Shown here: piece after piece, positions 13,116 to 19,604 of the stretch
How positions within the stretch are numbered: the stretch's first letter is position 1
Layout: every line of letters begins with the position of its first letter
Origin: a virus
Virus record (IMG/VR): IMGVR_UViG_3300010300_000106
Location: 1 to 23,895 of that record
DNA length: 23,895 nt
Reading direction: 5' to 3' (one strand)
Made by a program: the position numbers and the translations under genes
The notes under the pieces: generated by a model
Database searches by the model: none
What the model saw: the letters and a program-made list of their open reading frames with translations, nothing else
What the model was told of the DNA's origin: nothing

Positions 13116-13561
13116 TAATATTAATCACATCTTTTTTTAAGAATCTGAAATATTTCTTCAACTTTAGATATAAAAAAATCAATTTAAAAATATCTCAAAT
13201 TGAACCTATGTTTGTAATAAATCCATTGAAAAAGAAAAAGTACCAAAAACTCCAAAAACTTCAAAAGTCAATAGAGAAATTCGGTTTAGTAGAAGGATTA
13301 ATTGTTACTGATACTGGTGGGTTCAAAAATGGGGAAAAATCATTCAATCTAAAAAATGGTCATCATCGTTTACATATATTGAAAAACTTATATGGTGAAG
13401 ATTATTATGTTAAATGTTATTGGAGACCATTGACCAAACATGAAATAGATGCTGATATTAAAATAAAAAAAATTAAAAATGATATTGAAAAGAGTATACA
13501 TAATTTAAAAAAAACTAATACTTTTAAGAGAGGTAAAATTTATAAAATACTCAAAAAATAG
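13112..13561 (+). CDS. ParB/sulfiredoxin-like domain protein
   Basis: The ATG overlaps the previous stop by four bases (ATGA). After a hydrophobic/basic N-terminus (MIILITSFFKNLKYFFNF), residues ~25-105 match the ParB N-terminal/sulfiredoxin fold. ISQIEPMFVINPL is followed by KLQKSIEKFGLVEGLIV and then NGHHRLHIL (residues 82-90), equivalent to the GxRR/GHxR nucleotide-binding loop. Such small phage ParB-like proteins bind nucleotides, and some are nucleases or CTPases. The remaining 45 residues are Lys-rich and helical and could bind DNA. At 149 residues it lacks the ParB helix-turn-helix and dimerisation parts, so plasmid-type partitioning is unlikely. Confidence 0.65.
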   Translation: MIILITSFFKNLKYFFNFRYKKINLKISQIEPMFVINPLKKKKYQKLQKLQKSIEKFGLVEGLIVTDTGGFKNGEKSFNLKNGHHRLHILKNLYGEDYYVKCYWRPLTKHEIDADIKIKKIKNDIEKSIHNLKKTNTFKRGKIYKILKK

Positions 13562-13568
13562 GAAGATT

Positions 13569-13781
13569 ATGAATGATAAGGCTAAATATTATGAATGGTT
13601 GATGAGACAACATGATGAAATCACACAAAAAATTAATAGTATACCCAAGATACCTTTAGATGAACAAAGTAGGTCAGCATCTATGAATGAATATTATCCA
13701 AAAGAACAAGAAATGGTTAATAGATACAGAAGTAAACTTTACGAAATTGAACAAGAAGCTAGAAGAATTCAAATCCTCTAG
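13569..13781 (+). CDS. 70-residue helical protein
   Basis: This 70-residue protein is polar and mostly helical (KYYEWLMRQHDEITQKINS, RYRSKLYEIEQEARRIQIL), with a central Pro/Ser-rich turn. A two-helix hairpin is likely. It follows the ParB-like gene by 7 bases with a weak GGAAG upstream. Its end overlaps the convergent small gene by four bases. I do not recognise it. Confidence 0.6.
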   Translation: MNDKAKYYEWLMRQHDEITQKINSIPKIPLDEQSRSASMNEYYPKEQEMVNRYRSKLYEIEQEARRIQIL

Positions 13782-13963
13782 AACAACCATTCTATTGATT
13801 CGTCATTTGACCAAGTAAATTCAAAACTACCAATTTTTAAAAGAAGCCTATCTCCTTTATTTTCCAAAACGTAGGCCATTTTTCCATTGAATGCACTCCA
13901 ATACCCTTTTTTGGTGTTTATAATTCTAACGTGTTTAATCTCTTTCTTTTTCTTTTTGGTCAT
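13778..13963 (-). CDS. 61-residue small beta protein, SH3/KOW-like pattern
   Basis: After a Lys-rich start (MTKKKKKEIKHVRI) the protein shows alternating short strands: TKKGYWSAFNGKMAYVLE, DRLLLKIGSFEFTW. This is the pattern of a small SH3-like barrel, but no family is certain. It lies on the minus strand between plus-strand genes, overlapping the previous gene end by four bases. Its start is divergent from the gene at 14042 across an intergenic stretch that holds a perfect inverted repeat. Confidence 0.5.
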   Translation of the reverse strand: MTKKKKKEIKHVRIINTKKGYWSAFNGKMAYVLENKGDRLLLKIGSFEFTWSNDESIEWLF

Positions 13964-14002
13964 AGCTTTTTTTCTTTACCTAAAGATAGTGATTTTATTT
14001 GA

Positions 14003-14025
14003 CTTATAAAAAATAATTTTATAAG
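14003..14025. promoter_or_regulatory. Perfect 9-base inverted repeat in a divergent intergenic region
   Basis: CTTATAAAA (14003-14011) and TTTTATAAG (14017-14025) are perfect inverted repeats around AATAA. The element lies between the divergent starts at 13963 (-) and 14042 (+), the right place for an operator or a shared promoter element. The sequence is AT-only apart from its ends, so chance is possible. Confidence 0.4.
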
Positions 14026-14041
14026 ATTCTAATAAAATATT

Positions 14042-14272
14042 ATGACTCAGAAAGAATTTATATATTGGTTAAAGGGTATTATTGACACTACTAATTATGC
14101 ACCTTCACCAGCGACTTGGGATTTGATTAGTGATACACTAAAAGAAGTATTGAGAGATGACCCTAATAATGTTTATTTAGATAGAAGTGTTCTGAATAAA
14201 ATGGGTTTAGGTAAATACACAGGTAATACAACAATAGATATGTTCACTTACAAAAGAAAAAAAGATGAATAG
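14042..14272 (+). CDS. 76-residue phage protein
   Basis: This 76-residue protein begins MTQKEFIYWLKGIIDTTNYA and continues TWDLISDTLKEVLRDD, a two-helix pattern. Small phage proteins with an EFxxWLxGF start are common as far as I recall, but their function is unknown. The end overlaps the next ATG by eight bases. It starts a run of plus-strand genes up to 16594. Confidence 0.65.
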   Translation: MTQKEFIYWLKGIIDTTNYAPSPATWDLISDTLKEVLRDDPNNVYLDRSVLNKMGLGKYTGNTTIDMFTYKRKKDE

Positions 14273-14447
14273 ATATAGGATTTTAAAAAAAATGAGAGAT
14301 AAGTTTGGTAATCAAATGTTTGTCTTAATGACTGATGGTTATTCGGAAATATTGGAATTTGATAATGAGGATAAATGTTTGGAGATGATTAATATTTTAA
14401 ACGCCAACTCAGATAGTGGTTGGGATTACGAAATGGTAAAAAGTTAA
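14265..14447 (+). CDS. 60-residue hypothetical protein
   Basis: This is a compact 60-residue protein with a strand-strand-helix pattern (MFVLMTDGYSEILEF, DKCLEMINILNAN), overlapping the previous gene by eight bases. Its layout is similar to that of the protein at 377-589 (strands, then a helix starting near a Cys-Leu-Glu-like CLEM/CLEI), so the two may be distant relatives. No function is known. Confidence 0.6.
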   Translation: MNRYRILKKMRDKFGNQMFVLMTDGYSEILEFDNEDKCLEMINILNANSDSGWDYEMVKS

Positions 14448-14449
14448 TT

Positions 14450-14530
14450 ATGAAATTATATATTTTAAGTTTTATTTTGTTATGTCTATCTTTTTTACTA
14501 ACTTGGGTTTCTAAACGTATAGGAAAATGA
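14450..14530 (+). CDS. 26-residue single-membrane-helix microprotein
   Basis: ATG at 14450, two bases after the previous stop, opens 26 codons ending TGA at 14528-14530. It overlaps the next ATG (ATGA). Residues 3-21 (LYILSFILLCLSFLLTW) form one strongly hydrophobic helix, followed by a basic SKRIGK tail. The precise fit between two genes with a four-base overlap and the unbroken hydrophobic design suggest a real membrane microprotein. Proof would need expression data. Confidence 0.5.
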   Translation: MKLYILSFILLCLSFLLTWVSKRIGK

Positions 14531-15066
14531 CAGACCAAGAATTATCATATAAAATCAAAGGAGAAGACAGAAGAAGTTATCCATTAAATAAATGGGAATT
14601 GGAAGATGGGACCTATGTTTCAATATATCAAGGTTTTAGAGGTCAAAGACCCGAACTTGATTTCATTGTCAAATACAAAGAACCGTCTAAAAGACTAAGG
14701 ACACCATCTCATACACACTGGATTGTAGATTTACTAATTAAGGGTGAATGTAACAAATCATTAACAAAAGAATTTGTTGAGGACTTAATTAAGATTTATG
14801 ATTCATCAGTAAGATTCACAACTGTTGAGTCTAGAGACAACTACCAACTAAGATATTATGACGAACTAAAGACTAAGTACATGGAATTAAATAATCATGG
14901 ACAAATGTCAGTTCAGATGATTATTTCATTAGTTGAGTTATTTTCTATGTGTGAGAAACAAACCGATGGTGCATTCATGTTCAAAGGTATGATTGAATTG
15001 ATGAAACAATATCTAGAAGGGAAAAAGGATTACTATCAAGTGGTTGGTATTTCAAAAAGAGTTTAA
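14527..15066 (+). CDS. 179-residue hypothetical protein
   Basis: This soluble 179-residue protein has an N-terminal beta-rich half (DGTYVSIYQGFRGQRPELDF, FIVKYKE), a central HTHWIVDLLIKGE segment and a helical C-terminal half (DELKTKYMELNNHGQMSVQM). I do not recognise any family. The gene is coupled to the membrane microprotein by ATGA. Confidence 0.6.
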   Translation: MTDQELSYKIKGEDRRSYPLNKWELEDGTYVSIYQGFRGQRPELDFIVKYKEPSKRLRTPSHTHWIVDLLIKGECNKSLTKEFVEDLIKIYDSSVRFTTVESRDNYQLRYYDELKTKYMELNNHGQMSVQMIISLVELFSMCEKQTDGAFMFKGMIELMKQYLEGKKDYYQVVGISKRV

Positions 15067-15076
15067 ACAAATTAGT

Positions 15077-15436
15077 ATGTATCCGAAAATTATAGAAGAA
15101 TTTCTAGTAGAATCTTTTAACTCACTTTTTGATGATGAGGTGTTAGCGATAGAAGAATTAGATAAAGAACTGACACTACAGTCACACAATAAAATTATGG
15201 GTGAATTAGCCCTAAATTCTTGGTTAGATAATGGTGAAATTATTTTAACTGAAGAAGATATTATAACATCCGTCAAAAAAATAACATTAGATTCAACAAT
15301 GCAATCTTTGAAAAACATGGGATTTTTAAATTCAATCGAAGATGAAAATGGTGAAGAACTTTTTTGGGGAACAGATTTATTAAATATTTATGCAGAAAGT
15401 ATTCAAAATGCAACTCCATCAGGTAAAACTAACTAA
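15077..15436 (+). CDS. 119-residue acidic hypothetical protein
   Basis: I start at the ATG at 15077 (MYPKIIEEFLVES), 10 bases after the previous stop; a TTG further upstream lies inside the preceding gene. The protein is strongly acidic and helical. It has no recognisable motif. Its last 29 bases overlap the next gene. Confidence 0.55.
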   Translation: MYPKIIEEFLVESFNSLFDDEVLAIEELDKELTLQSHNKIMGELALNSWLDNGEIILTEEDIITSVKKITLDSTMQSLKNMGFLNSIEDENGEELFWGTDLLNIYAESIQNATPSGKTN

Positions 15437-15818
15437 GACCGATACGTGTTTGACATACGCGTTGAAGAGATTGGGTCTCGAACCAACTTATTGTGACCAC
15501 AATTCAATTCACGAATATTTCACACAACTTCCATTTCCCAAAAAGGAGGTAGAGTTAGAACCTGGTACAATTTTTTTATGGGATAAGGACATGGAATGGA
15601 CATGGTTACCGTGGAAAATAAACAAGTCTGGTAAAATAGAATGGTCAAATGTTCAAGTAGGATATCACTATGGATTATATGAAGGTGATGGTTTATTTTC
15701 TGATTGTACAAGATTAGTTAATACACCACATCCTACTATTAGAATGAGAAAATTAAATGAAGTTAAGAAAAGACCAGATTGGATATTGATATTTCAAGAA
15801 CCAAACATATACATATAA
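15408..15818 (+). CDS. Possible NlpC/P60- or CHAP-like cysteine hydrolase
   Basis: I chose the ATG at 15408; an in-frame ATG at 15390 would add six residues. The 136-residue protein has a helix with an N-terminal cysteine (TDTCLTYALKRLG, C14), a core strand after ELEPGTIFLWD, and YHYGLYEGDGLFSD with His87. This matches the Cys-helix, strand, His-strand order of NlpC/P60 and CHAP peptidoglycan hydrolases (HxGIYxGxG). The third polar residue is not clear. A wall peptidase role is therefore tentative. The stop overlaps the start of the Mom-like gene (TAATG). Confidence 0.5.
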   Translation: MQLHQVKLTKTDTCLTYALKRLGLEPTYCDHNSIHEYFTQLPFPKKEVELEPGTIFLWDKDMEWTWLPWKINKSGKIEWSNVQVGYHYGLYEGDGLFSDCTRLVNTPHPTIRMRKLNEVKKRPDWILIFQEPNIYI

Positions 15819-16594
15819 TGAACCAATTTTTAATTTTCGACAATCAAACTGAACTCGAAAATGATTTGAAATCTTTCAGAGAACGTTCCGTCAAAGCAAA
15901 ATCTATTTTTGAAATTAGAGGGATACTTAAATCCACTGCGTTAAAATTTGTTTCTCAACACCATTATCTCGGTGATGCAAAGTTTTTCTCAAAGTTCTCT
16001 TTCGGATTATTTCATAAGTCATCAGATACACTTTGTGGTGTAACTACTTTCTCCAATCCACAAGGTGCTGTAACTATGAAAGGATGGTTTGGTTTGACCA
16101 ATCAAGACCAATCTGTTTTAGAACTTAGTAGACTTTGTGTATTACCATCACTTAATGGTACTAACGCGACATCATACCTTTTAGGTCAGAGTATAAGATT
16201 TTTAAAAAAAGAAAACATAAGAGCGGTTATAACCTTAGCTGATAACTCAAGACATAATGGTAGTATCTACCAAGTATGTAATTTCAAATATTATGGTTTG
16301 TCAAATCCAAAGAGTGATTTCTTTTCATATGATGGTGACGGTAAATTCACAAAAAACTTCAGAGGAAAAACAAGTCAACACGATGGTGTATGGTTACCTA
16401 GAACAAGAAAACATCGTTATGCGTACATTATAGACCCTTCATTGCAATGCAACTACACTGAACAACTAAATCCGAAGAAGAGTGACTTTGAGTCTTATAA
16501 TTGTATTTGTGAGGATGAAAAGGTTTTTGATAAAAGATTTGGTCAATATTACTCGTGTCCCAACTGTACTGGTCAGTTAGTTAAAATTCAATAG
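15818..16594 (+). CDS. Mom-like acyltransferase (candidate DNA base modification) with C-terminal zinc finger
   Basis: The ATG at 15818 overlaps the previous stop; an upstream in-frame reading is internal to that gene. The 258-residue protein carries the pattern of phage Mom-type GNAT-fold proteins: HHYLG (residues 48-52), FGLF (62-65), CGVTTF (73-78), LELSRLCVLP (101-110), a helix LLGQSIRFLK and the ADNSRHNGSIYQVCNFKYYG block (141-160). Mom of phage Mu changes adenines in DNA to N6-carbamoylmethyladenine and so blocks host restriction. The C-terminus has C-x-C (CIC) and C-x2-C (CPNC), probably one zinc site. An assigned modification cannot be read from sequence. It converges with a candidate nuclease gene, overlapping by 14 bases. 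Confidence 0.65.
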   Translation: MNQFLIFDNQTELENDLKSFRERSVKAKSIFEIRGILKSTALKFVSQHHYLGDAKFFSKFSFGLFHKSSDTLCGVTTFSNPQGAVTMKGWFGLTNQDQSVLELSRLCVLPSLNGTNATSYLLGQSIRFLKKENIRAVITLADNSRHNGSIYQVCNFKYYGLSNPKSDFFSYDGDGKFTKNFRGKTSQHDGVWLPRTRKHRYAYIIDPSLQCNYTEQLNPKKSDFESYNCICEDEKVFDKRFGQYYSCPNCTGQLVKIQ

Positions 16595-17282
16595 GTTCGT
16601 TGTAATGTTTTACTTCATTTGGTGATACTACGTAGTATTGTCTGTTAGGGAATATTAAAATATCACCATTCATATTACTATAAACCATGTAGTCTACTTT
16701 CTTGGATTTGTAATTTCTCATCCCATAAGTATTAACAACATAAATCTTTTTGTCTCCTTTATCTATTACTTTATAATTCCTCAATGGTTTGTTTTGGAAC
16801 GTTTTATCACCAACAACAATGTCAATACCATTATATCGGTCCATTTTAGAACCAGGTGGGAAAACCTTATAAGGTCCACCGAATATATCACTTAGTTGTT
16901 TCCCAACCTTTTTTTCTAACTCCACACCATTTTTTATGGACTGCCACTGTCTCTCTACCAAGTTTTCAACAAAGCGAGTATCATTTTCAAACTTATCTAT
17001 CATATATTCAATAACATCACCTTTGTCTCTCGAATATCCTTTTTTTAACATTTCAATTATTTCTTTTTTGGTATCAAAGAAATTCATAATTGACCAATCC
17101 TCACCATCACCTGTACGTTCACCAATAGTGTATATACCTCTTATACCAGATGTGAAATTATCATCTTCGGGATACCAATTATCACTGAAACTTTTTTTCA
17201 ACGCAAATCTAATTGTTTTTGGGTTGATATCATTTAGACTGTACGATTCAACAAGTTCACGTAATTCGTTGATTAATTTCAT
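16581..17282 (-). CDS. Candidate PD-(D/E)XK-fold protein
   Basis: This 233-residue minus-strand protein begins MKLINELRELVESY, a helical leader like those of other phage proteins. In its C-terminal half GVELEKKVGKQLSDIF is followed by NGIDIVVGDKTFQNKPL, i.e. E123, D154 and Q163-N-K165. This resembles the E-D-(Q/E)xK catalytic arrangement of restriction-like nucleases, in a strand context (IDIVV, KTFQNK). Later strands (KIYVVNTYGM, DYMVYSNMNGDILIF) fit the fold. The N-terminal half (residues ~20-110) is unknown. The Q in place of D/E occurs in some real members. Nuclease activity is inference. It lies convergent to the Mom-like gene and divergent from the Nudix gene. Confidence 0.6.
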   Translation of the reverse strand: MKLINELRELVESYSLNDINPKTIRFALKKSFSDNWYPEDDNFTSGIRGIYTIGERTGDGEDWSIMNFFDTKKEIIEMLKKGYSRDKGDVIEYMIDKFENDTRFVENLVERQWQSIKNGVELEKKVGKQLSDIFGGPYKVFPPGSKMDRYNGIDIVVGDKTFQNKPLRNYKVIDKGDKKIYVVNTYGMRNYKSKKVDYMVYSNMNGDILIFPNRQYYVVSPNEVKHYNEPIEF

Positions 17283-17294
17283 AATTGAATTATT

Positions 17295-17314
17295 ATATTT
17301 ATGAATATAAATAT
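17295..17314. promoter_or_regulatory. Palindrome with two back-to-back ATATTTAT boxes
   Basis: ATATTTAT (17295-17302), GAAT, then ATAAATAT (17307-17314) is a perfect 8-base inverted repeat between the divergent starts at 17282 (-) and 17323 (+). Each arm reads as an ATATTTAT box pointing at its own gene: TATTTATG is 19 bases before 17323 and TATTTATA is 23 bases before 17282. Confidence 0.45.
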
Positions 17315-17322
17315 TTTAAAAG

Positions 17323-17709
17323 ATGATTAAAGTATCTTGTGGTATAATTTCAATTAATGATAGGGTGTTAGTAGTAAGAAGGTCTTCCACAGATAGATTC
17401 AATCCTTTTTTTTGGGAATTTCCAGGAGGTAAGGTAGATGAGGGTGAAAATTTTGAAGATGCATGTATCAGAGAACTGAAAGAGGAGTTGTCATTAGATG
17501 TTACACCAACAGACTCACTACAACCAGTATCAAATAGTAAAATAATCATTCAACCATTCATTTGTAAGTGGGATAGAGGGATGATTGAGTTATCATACGA
17601 ACATGATGATTATATGTTTGTTAACCAAATTGAATTGAACGAATTAGAAACAACTGATTTAAATCAAACAATAGCGAAACAATATTTTGACTTATATCAT
17701 AATATTTGA
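17323..17709 (+). CDS. Nudix (MutT-like) hydrolase
   Basis: This 128-residue protein is of typical MutT size. The Nudix box spans residues 36-58: G36-x5-E42-x7-R50-E51-L-K-E54-E55-L-S57-L, matching Gx5Ex7REUxEExGU except that the late Gly is Ser. Before it lies FFWEFPGGKVDEGE as in MutT-type 8-oxo-dGTP pyrophosphatases; the VLVVRRS strand is also typical. It would hydrolyse an oxidised or non-canonical NTP, or another nucleoside diphosphate-X, in the cytoplasm. Its neighbour is a MazG-like gene, another nucleotide pyrophosphatase family, so the pair may form a nucleotide clean-up step. Confidence 0.88.
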   Translation: MIKVSCGIISINDRVLVVRRSSTDRFNPFFWEFPGGKVDEGENFEDACIRELKEELSLDVTPTDSLQPVSNSKIIIQPFICKWDRGMIELSYEHDDYMFVNQIELNELETTDLNQTIAKQYFDLYHNI

Positions 17710-17721
17710 TATAATTTAATT

Positions 17722-17979
17722 ATGGAAGGAATAAGCAAAATAACAGATGAAGTTTGTCTAGATTTACAGACAAGAACAGAGAGAGGATTAAACAAATACG
17801 GTCATACGTTGGATGATAACAATCATGATGATATGATTCAACATGCTTACGAAGAAGTGTTAGATTTAGCACAATATCTCAAAAAAGAACAATCAATCTA
17901 TCAAAAGTTAAAAAAAATCATCAAGGAAAACCCCAATGATTATATATTAGGGGGAAAAGTACGAGAAATTTTTAGATAA
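17722..17979 (+). CDS. MazG-like (all-alpha NTP pyrophosphatase-related) protein
   Basis: This 85-residue helical protein has the pattern ERGLNKYGHTL followed by DMIQHAYEEVLDLAQYLKK. That matches phage MazG-like proteins, where KYG...L and the HAxEExxDxxxY helix hold the acidic metal-binding residues. Related enzymes hydrolyse NTPs or dNTPs to monophosphates. It is shorter than two-domain MazG and would act as an oligomer. The last ~25 residues (KIIKENPNDYILGGKVREIF) form an extra helix. It lies 12 bases after the Nudix gene, in the same operon. Confidence 0.65.
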   Translation: MEGISKITDEVCLDLQTRTERGLNKYGHTLDDNNHDDMIQHAYEEVLDLAQYLKKEQSIYQKLKKIIKENPNDYILGGKVREIFR

Positions 17980-17992
17980 AGACCACTTTATC
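17975..17992 (+). other. Stem-loop at the end of the MazG-like gene
   Basis: GATAAAG (17975-17981) and CTTTATC (17986-17992) form a perfect 7-base stem with loop ACCA, overlapping the stop codon. No T-run follows, so it may be an mRNA-stabilising hairpin or a weak terminator. The rest of the 60-base gap to 18040 holds only the TATTTATT box. Confidence 0.45.
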
Positions 17993-18015
17993 ACATATTT
18001 AATGTACTTAATTGG

Positions 18016-18023
18016 TATTTATT
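18016..18023 (+). promoter_or_regulatory. TATTTATT box upstream of the holin gene
   Basis: TATTTATT ends 16 bases before the ATG at 18040. It is a one-base variant of the recurrent TATTTATA box. Confidence 0.35.
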
Positions 18024-18039
18024 ACTGTAAGTCAATATC

Positions 18040-18492
18040 ATGACACCGAAACAAACAGTATTAAATATGATTAACTCTTCTATCATAACTAAGATTACGC
18101 TTAGTTTATCCAGTGTCGTGGCTTTTATCTCCACTTATTTTTTTCAACTAACCGTTACTAACGGTGAACAATTCTTATCAGTTGCTGCTGTTTTATTGTT
18201 AGATGGTTTCTTTGGTGTTATCGCTGGAACTAAACGTGAAGGATTCAAAACATTTAAAGCACTTAAAGTTGTTAAAAGTATTTTTTCTTGGTGGTTAATA
18301 CTGATGGTTGTACTAACTATAGAATCATCTTTTGGGGCATCTTGGTTGAGTGAAACAATTATTGCTCCGTTTATGGTATTACAACTTATCTCAGCACTTA
18401 AAAACGCTTCAATGTCTGGTTTCATAAAAAATGAAACTTTAAATGTGATATTAGATAAGATTGATTCCCACAAAGGTATCAGAGGAAAATGA
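18040..18492 (+). CDS. Phage holin (holin_4-like)
   Basis: This 150-residue membrane protein has three to four hydrophobic segments: residues ~17-38 (TKITLSLSSVVAFISTYFF), ~45-62 (FLSVAAVLLLDGFFGVIAG), ~83-102 (IFSWWLILMVVLTIESSF) and ~107-122 (IIAPFMVLQLISALK). The LLDGFFGVIAGTK and KALKVVKSIFSWW stretches and the Asn-Ala-Ser ending of the last helix resemble the holin_4_1/toxin-secretion holin family. It would make the inner-membrane lesion that lets endolysin out and triggers lysis. The stop overlaps the next ATG (ATGA), and a spanin candidate lies just beyond on the other strand. The endolysin is about 8.5 kb away, not adjacent. Confidence 0.75.
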   Translation: MTPKQTVLNMINSSIITKITLSLSSVVAFISTYFFQLTVTNGEQFLSVAAVLLLDGFFGVIAGTKREGFKTFKALKVVKSIFSWWLILMVVLTIESSFGASWLSETIIAPFMVLQLISALKNASMSGFIKNETLNVILDKIDSHKGIRGK

Positions 18493-18704
18493 GAAAGTTT
18501 GTAGGTAAAATGTTTGGAGTTGGTGATGATGTCAGTTCCAAAAGAGTTATAACATTTCTTGCTTTATTCTTTATGTTAGTTGGCTATGTTGCAAATCTTT
18601 TTTTCGACTTCATGGTTGAAAAACATATGTTTGAATCACTTCAGTGGATTGTGATGGCAGGTTTAGGTTTTGTAGCCGCAGAGAAGTTCTCACCAAATAA
18701 GTAA
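18489..18704 (+). CDS. 71-residue two-helix membrane protein, lysis accessory candidate
   Basis: This 71-residue protein has two membrane segments, about residues 21-39 (VITFLALFFMLVGYVANLFF) and about 51-65 (SLQWIVMAGLGFVAA), with charged ends. It starts inside the holin stop (ATGA), so both are co-translated. Size and topology fit a second holin, antiholin or pinholin. This is inference from position only. Confidence 0.65.
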   Translation: MRKFVGKMFGVGDDVSSKRVITFLALFFMLVGYVANLFFDFMVEKHMFESLQWIVMAGLGFVAAEKFSPNK

Positions 18705-18717
18705 AAGTTTTTTTACT
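18700..18717. terminator. Weak hairpin between convergent genes
   Basis: AGTAAAA (18700-18706) pairs with TTTTACT (18711-18717) around GTTT. It sits between the convergent ends of the small membrane protein and the spanin candidate. The stem is AT-rich and lacks a clear T-tail, so a bidirectional terminator is only a possibility. Confidence 0.3.
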
Positions 18718-19387
18718 ATTTGTTGGTTATTTTATGATAATAACCAATCCCAACGTAAGGTCTCGCTTTAACCACACCTAATTCGTTTTCATATGGCCAT
18801 TGTAAACCTCCTTTAACACCAATCATAAATCGTTTTTTAGTTCTTAACATCAATCCCATATCAATAAAAGCCATATCAAAAGGTTCAAAAGTAACACCAG
18901 TGTTAAATCCTAAATACAACTCACGAGCATTGATATAATGTTTTTCTGTTATTGTGTTTGTAATCGTGGGGTAAATGATATCGTATTTAGATGAACGTCC
19001 TGCTATTTGATTTTGTGTAATAGTATCATAAACTATAAATGTGAAACTATCGGATTGTAATATTGTATCGATATAATAATATTTTGCAAAGTAGTCTTCT
19101 AGGATAGCTGCAGTATCAGTTGGTTCAATCTTATACTCAATTTTAGTCACCGTATCGTGAATATATTTCACAACCTCTCTTTCATAATATTGTGGCACAT
19201 AACTAACAGTCTCATTGGTGATAGTATCGTATGTTACAATTGATGTAGTATCTCGTATGATAGTAGGTTCTGTAGGTCCACCATTACCACTACCACACTG
19301 TTTGAATAACAATAATAGTATTACAACTATTAATAATGCAGTATTTAATATCTTAATTTTTTCGTATTTGTTTTTTGTTTCACTCAT
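18716..19387 (-). CDS. N-anchored envelope protein, spanin candidate
   Basis: This 223-residue minus-strand protein starts with a charged stretch (MSETKNKYEKIKI). One membrane helix follows (residues ~14-29, LNTALLIVVILLLLF), then KQCGSGNGG. The middle is Thr/Tyr/Asp-rich with repeated strand-like DTITxE elements, and the C-terminal ~60 residues (ELYLGFNTGVTFEPFD, PYVGIGYYHKI) have alternating hydrophobics and Gly as in outer-membrane-type strands. Such an inner-membrane anchor plus periplasmic part next to a holin fits an i-spanin or one-piece spanin of phages on Gram-negative hosts. The family is not one I can name. It is coupled to the small membrane gene upstream. Confidence 0.55.
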   Translation of the reverse strand: MSETKNKYEKIKILNTALLIVVILLLLFKQCGSGNGGPTEPTIIRDTTSIVTYDTITNETVSYVPQYYEREVVKYIHDTVTKIEYKIEPTDTAAILEDYFAKYYYIDTILQSDSFTFIVYDTITQNQIAGRSSKYDIIYPTITNTITEKHYINARELYLGFNTGVTFEPFDMAFIDMGLMLRTKKRFMIGVKGGLQWPYENELGVVKARPYVGIGYYHKITNK

Positions 19388-19388
19388 A

Positions 19389-19544
19389 TCACCAAAATCT
19401 AATGTCTTTATATAACCAAACAGAGGGTCCTTTTATATATAACATGTAAATCAAAAAAATTATACCAAAAGCAAATAAACACAAAGATATTTCGGTATTT
19501 TTATCTTTGATTAGTTTTTTAAGTTTCATAAATATGGTTTTCAT
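19389..19544 (-). CDS. 51-residue single-helix membrane protein
   Basis: ATG at 19544 on the minus strand gives 51 codons ending TGA at 19391-19389, one base before the ATG of the spanin candidate. The protein starts MKTIFMKLKKLIKDKNTEIS and has one hydrophobic helix (residues ~20-37, SLCLFAFGIIFLIYMLY), followed by KGPSVWLYKD. A start at the second Met (residue 6) is possible. It is probably co-translated with the downstream envelope protein and may be part of the lysis set. No family is recognised. Confidence 0.55.
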   Translation of the reverse strand: MKTIFMKLKKLIKDKNTEISLCLFAFGIIFLIYMLYIKGPSVWLYKDIRFW

Positions 19545-19576
19545 TATAACTAATACTTTTTATCTCATTTGAAATA

Positions 19577-19584
19577 TATTTATT
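19577..19584 (+). promoter_or_regulatory. TATTTATT box upstream of the tandem protein family
   Basis: ATATATTTATTTTTG contains a TATTTATT box 20 bases before the ATG at 19605, and an overlapping TATTTTTG (19581-19588) that fits TAnnTTTG. No convincing -33 box is seen. It could start the transcript of the family array. Confidence 0.35.
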
Positions 19585-19604
19585 TTTGTAGAAAAACTCA
19601 AGGG

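Noticed and set aside
13112-13561. Plasmid-type ParB partition protein
   Set aside because: The protein lacks helix-turn-helix and dimerisation regions and no ParA neighbour exists.
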